Source: Lachnospiraceae bacterium UBA4348 | GTDB lineage: Bacteria; Bacillota; Clostridia; Lachnospirales; Lachnospiraceae | Direction of reading: 5' to 3' | Assembly: GCA_002394165.1 (NCBI GenBank) | Contig: DGTA01000102.1 | Span: 1 to 64,000 of the forward strand | DNA: 64,000 nucleotides | Shown here: positions 61,176 through 64,000 of the stretch, in pieces | Position numbering within the stretch: the stretch's first letter is position 1 | Layout of the letters: each line of letters begins with the position of its first letter | Notes under the pieces: generated by a model | The model's database searches: none | Seen by the model: only the letters and a program-made list of their open reading frames with translations | Told to the model about the DNA's origin: nothing | Program-made: the position numbers and the translations under genes

Positions 61176-62855
61176 TTGAAAGAATACTTTGAAAAATTCA
61201 AATCGCTCTTTCACAGCCCGGGACTGGCGGCCACTTACCGGTGGTCGAAGGATGTCCGCGGGCGCATTGTGATCCTGTGCCTGATCTCGGCGATCTCGAC
61301 TCTGTGGGGACTTGGCATCCCGCTTGCGACCAGGGGCCTGGTGGACGGCGCGGTCGGAGCGGATCTTTCCAAACTGAAGCGCTATGCCGTCATCCTGGTC
61401 ATCCTGACACTCTTTCAGTATGTGCTGGATATCCTGGAGGCGATGCTGCGCATCCGCACCTCGGCCAGGCTGCAGAAAAACCTGCAGAGCATGCTGGTGC
61501 GCGAGGTGCTCGCGAAAGACTATCCCCGCCTGAAGGGGTATCACAGCGGCGAGCTGGTCAACCGCGTGTTCTCGGACATGTCGGTGATCAAGGGCGGTGT
61601 GATGCGCCTGCTCCCGAATATGGTGGGACTTGTGCTCTCTTTCTTCGGCGCGGCGGCCATCCTGATCTCCATGGACTGGCGCTTCGTGTTCGTCATGGTG
61701 ATCGGCGGCCTGGCAGGCCTGGCACTGGTCATCGCGTTCAAGCGGCCGTTAAAGACCCGCCACAAGCGGATGCAGAAGGCGGAGGACGAGCTGCACGCCT
61801 CCACTCAGGAGACCATCGAGAACATCCGCCTGATCAAGGCCGGCCTCTCCGAAGAGCGCATGCTCGACAAGATCGGCATCAACCAGGAGACGCTGCGCGC
61901 CGAGCAGGTGGAGCAGGCGACTTTCCGCTTCTGGATGCGCAATTCCATGGGCATCGTGTTCGATATCTCCTGGCTTGTGTGCATGATCTGGGGATGCCTG
62001 AGCATCTACCGCGGCCAGTTCACTTACGGTTCACTGGCGGCCATGCTGCAGCTGATCGGCCGCATCCAGGGCCCGATCGCCAATTCGGTGAGCATCTCCT
62101 CCGAGATCTTCTCGGTAAGCTCCTCCGCGGAGCGCCTTCTGGAGCTGACGGAGCTTCCGGACGAGGAAGAGGGAGAAGAGCTGCCGGGCTTTGACCGGAT
62201 CGAGCTTGACGGCATCACCTTCATGTACGACGACGGCGATGAGGACGTGCTCCGGGATATCAGCCTGACCATCCGGCGGGGCGACTTCATGGCTCTCACC
62301 GGCATCTCCGGCGGCGGCAAGACCTCGCTCTTCCAGCTGCTTCTAGGAATCTACAAGCCCACGAAGGGAAGCGTTCTCTTCTGTGAGGGCGGCAAGAAAG
62401 TGCCCGCGTGCCGAGGCACGCGCCAGCTTTTCGCCTACGTGCCCCAGGGCAACACCCTCTTTTCCGGCACCCTCCGCGACAACCTGACACTCTTCACCGA
62501 CGATGCATCGGAGGAGAGCATCCGGGAGGCCATCCGCGCTGCCTGCCTCGAGGACGTCGTCGACAGCACCGGCCTCGACACCGAACTTGGCGAACGCGGC
62601 CTGGGCCTGTCCGAAGGCCAGGCCCAGCGCGTGGCTATCGCCCGCGCGCTGCTTAGCGGCGCCCCCATCCTTCTTCTCGACGAGGCCACCAGCGCCCTCG
62701 ACGAAGAGACCGAGGCGCGCCTTCTGGAGAACATCTCCCGCATGCGCGACAAGACCTGCCTCATCGTCACCCACCGGCGCGCTGCACTCGCTATCTGCGA
62801 CTATGAAGTGCATATCGAGAACGGAATTCTGACAGGGGACGGTTCTCTGTCATAA
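61176..62855 (+). CDS. ABC exporter with fused membrane and ATPase domains, no C39 peptidase
   Basis: The 559-residue half-transporter has about six helices in residues 30-300, then an ATPase domain with Walker A GISGGGKTS, a signature LSEGQAQR and Walker B ILLLDEATSALD, and the H-loop IVTHRR. It lacks the N-terminal cysteine peptidase of bacteriocin exporters, consistent with leader removal by the peptidase encoded just upstream. The TTG start at 61176 follows AGAGG. It should export the modified peptides. Confidence 0.9.
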   Translation: MKEYFEKFKSLFHSPGLAATYRWSKDVRGRIVILCLISAISTLWGLGIPLATRGLVDGAVGADLSKLKRYAVILVILTLFQYVLDILEAMLRIRTSARLQKNLQSMLVREVLAKDYPRLKGYHSGELVNRVFSDMSVIKGGVMRLLPNMVGLVLSFFGAAAILISMDWRFVFVMVIGGLAGLALVIAFKRPLKTRHKRMQKAEDELHASTQETIENIRLIKAGLSEERMLDKIGINQETLRAEQVEQATFRFWMRNSMGIVFDISWLVCMIWGCLSIYRGQFTYGSLAAMLQLIGRIQGPIANSVSISSEIFSVSSSAERLLELTELPDEEEGEELPGFDRIELDGITFMYDDGDEDVLRDISLTIRRGDFMALTGISGGGKTSLFQLLLGIYKPTKGSVLFCEGGKKVPACRGTRQLFAYVPQGNTLFSGTLRDNLTLFTDDASEESIREAIRAACLEDVVDSTGLDTELGERGLGLSEGQAQRVAIARALLSGAPILLLDEATSALDEETEARLLENISRMRDKTCLIVTHRRAALAICDYEVHIENGILTGDGSLS

Positions 62856-62918
62856 AAAAAGCAAGCGGCGGCCCCCCGAGTGGGGTTTGACTCGAAAGAA
62901 TTGGAAGGAGAGCACCAG

Positions 62919-63641
62919 ATGATCGACTTTCACACCCATGTACTTCCAAACATTGACGATGGCAGCCGCAGCAGTGATATGTCCCTGGAGATGCTGGCCG
63001 AGGAAGCGGCGCAGGGTGTGACCACAGTGGTGGCGACACCGCATTTTCTCGCGCAGGATATGTCGATTGAGGACTTCCTGGAAAGAAGAAATGATGCGCT
63101 CTCAGAAGTGAGAGGGAACATGTCTAAGGCCGACACCCCATTTCCGGCCATTCTCGCCGGAGCGGAGGTCTATTATTTTTCCAGCATGGGACTGGCTGAG
63201 GAGGTTTCCATGCTGACGGTCGAAGGCACTAATACGCTTCTTCTGGAAATGCCGTTCGGCCAGTGGAGCAGCCGCGTTTTCGAGAATGTGGAACAGCTGA
63301 TCAACCGCCAGAACCTGACGGTCGTGCTGGCGCATGTGGAGCGGTATATCGGGTTTCAGAAGGATAGGAGCGTCTGGGATAAGATACTCACACTACCGGT
63401 CATTCCACAGATAAACAGCGGCAGCCTGATCGAGAAAAGGCGGCTGTTCAGAAGAGACAAAACATATGAGTTCTGTATCGAGTTTGCGAAGAAGACCGAC
63501 AAGCTTATTCTCGGCAGCGACTGCCACAACTTGTCAGACCGCAGGCCGAACCTGAAGGCAGGGAGAGAGGCTCTGGAGAAAGCGCTGGGAAGCAGCGCTG
63601 TGGCCATGACGGATAAAACAATAAAAGAAGTGCTGGGATAA
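62919..63641 (+). CDS. PHP-type tyrosine-protein phosphatase (CpsB/CapC/YwqE family)
   Basis: The 240-residue metal-dependent phosphatase has the PHP motifs IDFHTHVLPNIDDGS at the start, ATPHFLAQDM, AGAEVYY, VLAHVERY and LGSDCHNL. It dephosphorylates tyrosine kinases that control capsule assembly; the likely partner is the Wzz/kinase at 22773. GGAAGGAGAGC before ATG 62919 is better than an in-frame ATG at 62880. A weak dyad (CCCC-GAGT-GGGG, 62874-62885) separates it from the exporter gene. Confidence 0.93.
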   Translation: MIDFHTHVLPNIDDGSRSSDMSLEMLAEEAAQGVTTVVATPHFLAQDMSIEDFLERRNDALSEVRGNMSKADTPFPAILAGAEVYYFSSMGLAEEVSMLTVEGTNTLLLEMPFGQWSSRVFENVEQLINRQNLTVVLAHVERYIGFQKDRSVWDKILTLPVIPQINSGSLIEKRRLFRRDKTYEFCIEFAKKTDKLILGSDCHNLSDRRPNLKAGREALEKALGSSAVAMTDKTIKEVLG

Positions 63642-63654
63642 GACGGATATGAAT

Positions 63655-63690
63655 ATGCAGCTCGTGTACCTGGCGAGCTGCATTTTCTTT
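63655..63690 (+). terminator. Terminator after the phosphatase gene
   Basis: ATGCAGCTCG (63655-63664) pairs perfectly with CGAGCTGCAT (63674-63683), followed by TTTCTTTA. It ends the phosphatase transcript. Confidence 0.85.
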
Positions 63691-63715
63691 ATATGAGAAG
63701 AGGAGGGGAGCCGGG

Positions 63716-64000
63716 ATGAGAACGAAGAAAAACACTGTCATTCTGTCTGTGATGTGTATGTTGGCTGTATTCATAACATTCACCGCGGCGCAGCAGACCC
63801 AGGCGGCACAGGAACCGCGCAAAATGGAGACTGCCGCGGACGCCGATGAGTGGATCAGCGTTTTCCTTGGTGAAACTCCGGAGACGCTGGATGACGAATG
63901 GACATTAACGCCCCAGATGGAGGCGGCAGCCACGCAGCTTGGCGGCATGAAGGGCATGGCGGCCTCCCTCGCGGTGCTTGGAGGCATTGAGGAGATCGGA
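63716..64000 (+). CDS. Secreted protein, 5' part only
   Basis: Ninety-five codons are visible before the window ends. MRTKKNTVILSVMCMLAVFI begins a signal peptide with likely cleavage after TQA, followed by an acidic region (ETAADADEWISVFLGETPE). The pattern PQMEAAATQLGGMKGMAASL is loosely like the DUF3887 domains that precede alpha/beta hydrolases, but too little is present to say. AGGAGGGG precedes ATG 63716. Confidence 0.7.
   Translation, partial: MRTKKNTVILSVMCMLAVFITFTAAQQTQAAQEPRKMETAADADEWISVFLGETPETLDDEWTLTPQMEAAATQLGGMKGMAASLAVLGGIEEIG

Noticed and set aside
55151..62855. Calling the peptide cluster a lasso-peptide cluster
   Set aside because: PqqD, HprK-like and nucleotidyltransferase genes occur with lasso peptides, but no asparagine-synthetase-like cyclase or B2 protease is present, and a SPASM radical SAM enzyme is.

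Overview
The window looks like the chromosome of an anaerobic Clostridia-type Firmicute, most like a GC-rich Lachnospiraceae relative. The support is near-consensus AGGAGG ribosome sites before most genes, intrinsic terminators with T-runs, a tripartite tricarboxylate transporter, a family-1 sugar ABC importer with an AraC regulator, an LCP-family protein, a bacterial tyrosine kinase with a PHP-type phosphatase, and small peptides with a Clostridia-style leader. Species cannot be fixed from sequence alone. No rRNA, tRNA, CRISPR array or transposase gene was seen.

Layout. (1) 1-6460: a catabolic operon with a TIM-barrel isomerase, TctC/TctB/TctA solute uptake, a 2-hydroxyacid dehydrogenase and a propeller-like protein, preceded by a GntR-type operator-like palindrome. 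(2) 6461-7470: a REP/MITE-like element and an initiating sugar transferase. (3) 7509-14197: an AraC regulator divergent from a sugar ABC importer and an intracellular GH3 beta-glycosidase, probably for xylo-oligosaccharide or similar plant glycans. (4) 14420-31276: a secreted-protein block with three YD-repeat (RHS-like) proteins of 192, 2098 and 1966 residues, interleaved with a peptidoglycan-binding protein, a fused Wzz/tyrosine kinase and a degenerate LCP protein. The 2098-residue gene has a 390-bp (130-codon) super-repeat held in exact register over many copies. (5) 31318-51005: a cell-surface polysaccharide locus with a CapD-type dehydratase, DegT aminotransferase, glycosyltransferases, O-antigen-type polymerase/ligase, flippase, four pyruvyltransferase-family proteins, two FrhB-like iron-sulfur proteins, and a mini fatty-acid module (two KAS III, one SDR, one ACP). 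(6) 51039-55036: a transcarboxylase-type operon (12S-like, small subunit, biotin carrier, 5S-like), interrupted by five copies of an 83-bp structured tandem repeat. (7) 55033-62855: a second REP-like element and then a RiPP-like system. (8) 62919-64000: a PHP-type tyrosine phosphatase and the start of a secreted protein.

The strongest candidate for an undescribed system is region 7. It has a radical SAM/SPASM enzyme, a Gly/Cys-rich 79-residue precursor, an HPr-kinase-like protein fused to a PqqD-like domain, a second free PqqD-like protein, an S24/S26-type peptidase, an ABC exporter without a C39 domain, and two NTP_transf_5-like nucleotidyltransferases. Between the two nucleotidyltransferases, on the minus strand, lies a 56-residue gene whose leader shares the block SPRAEKLEFDY with the 79-residue precursor; it has its own ribosome site and a strong terminator. 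The parts suggest leader recognition by PqqD domains, radical modification, possible phosphorylation or nucleotidylylation, leader removal and export. The chemistry and product are inference.
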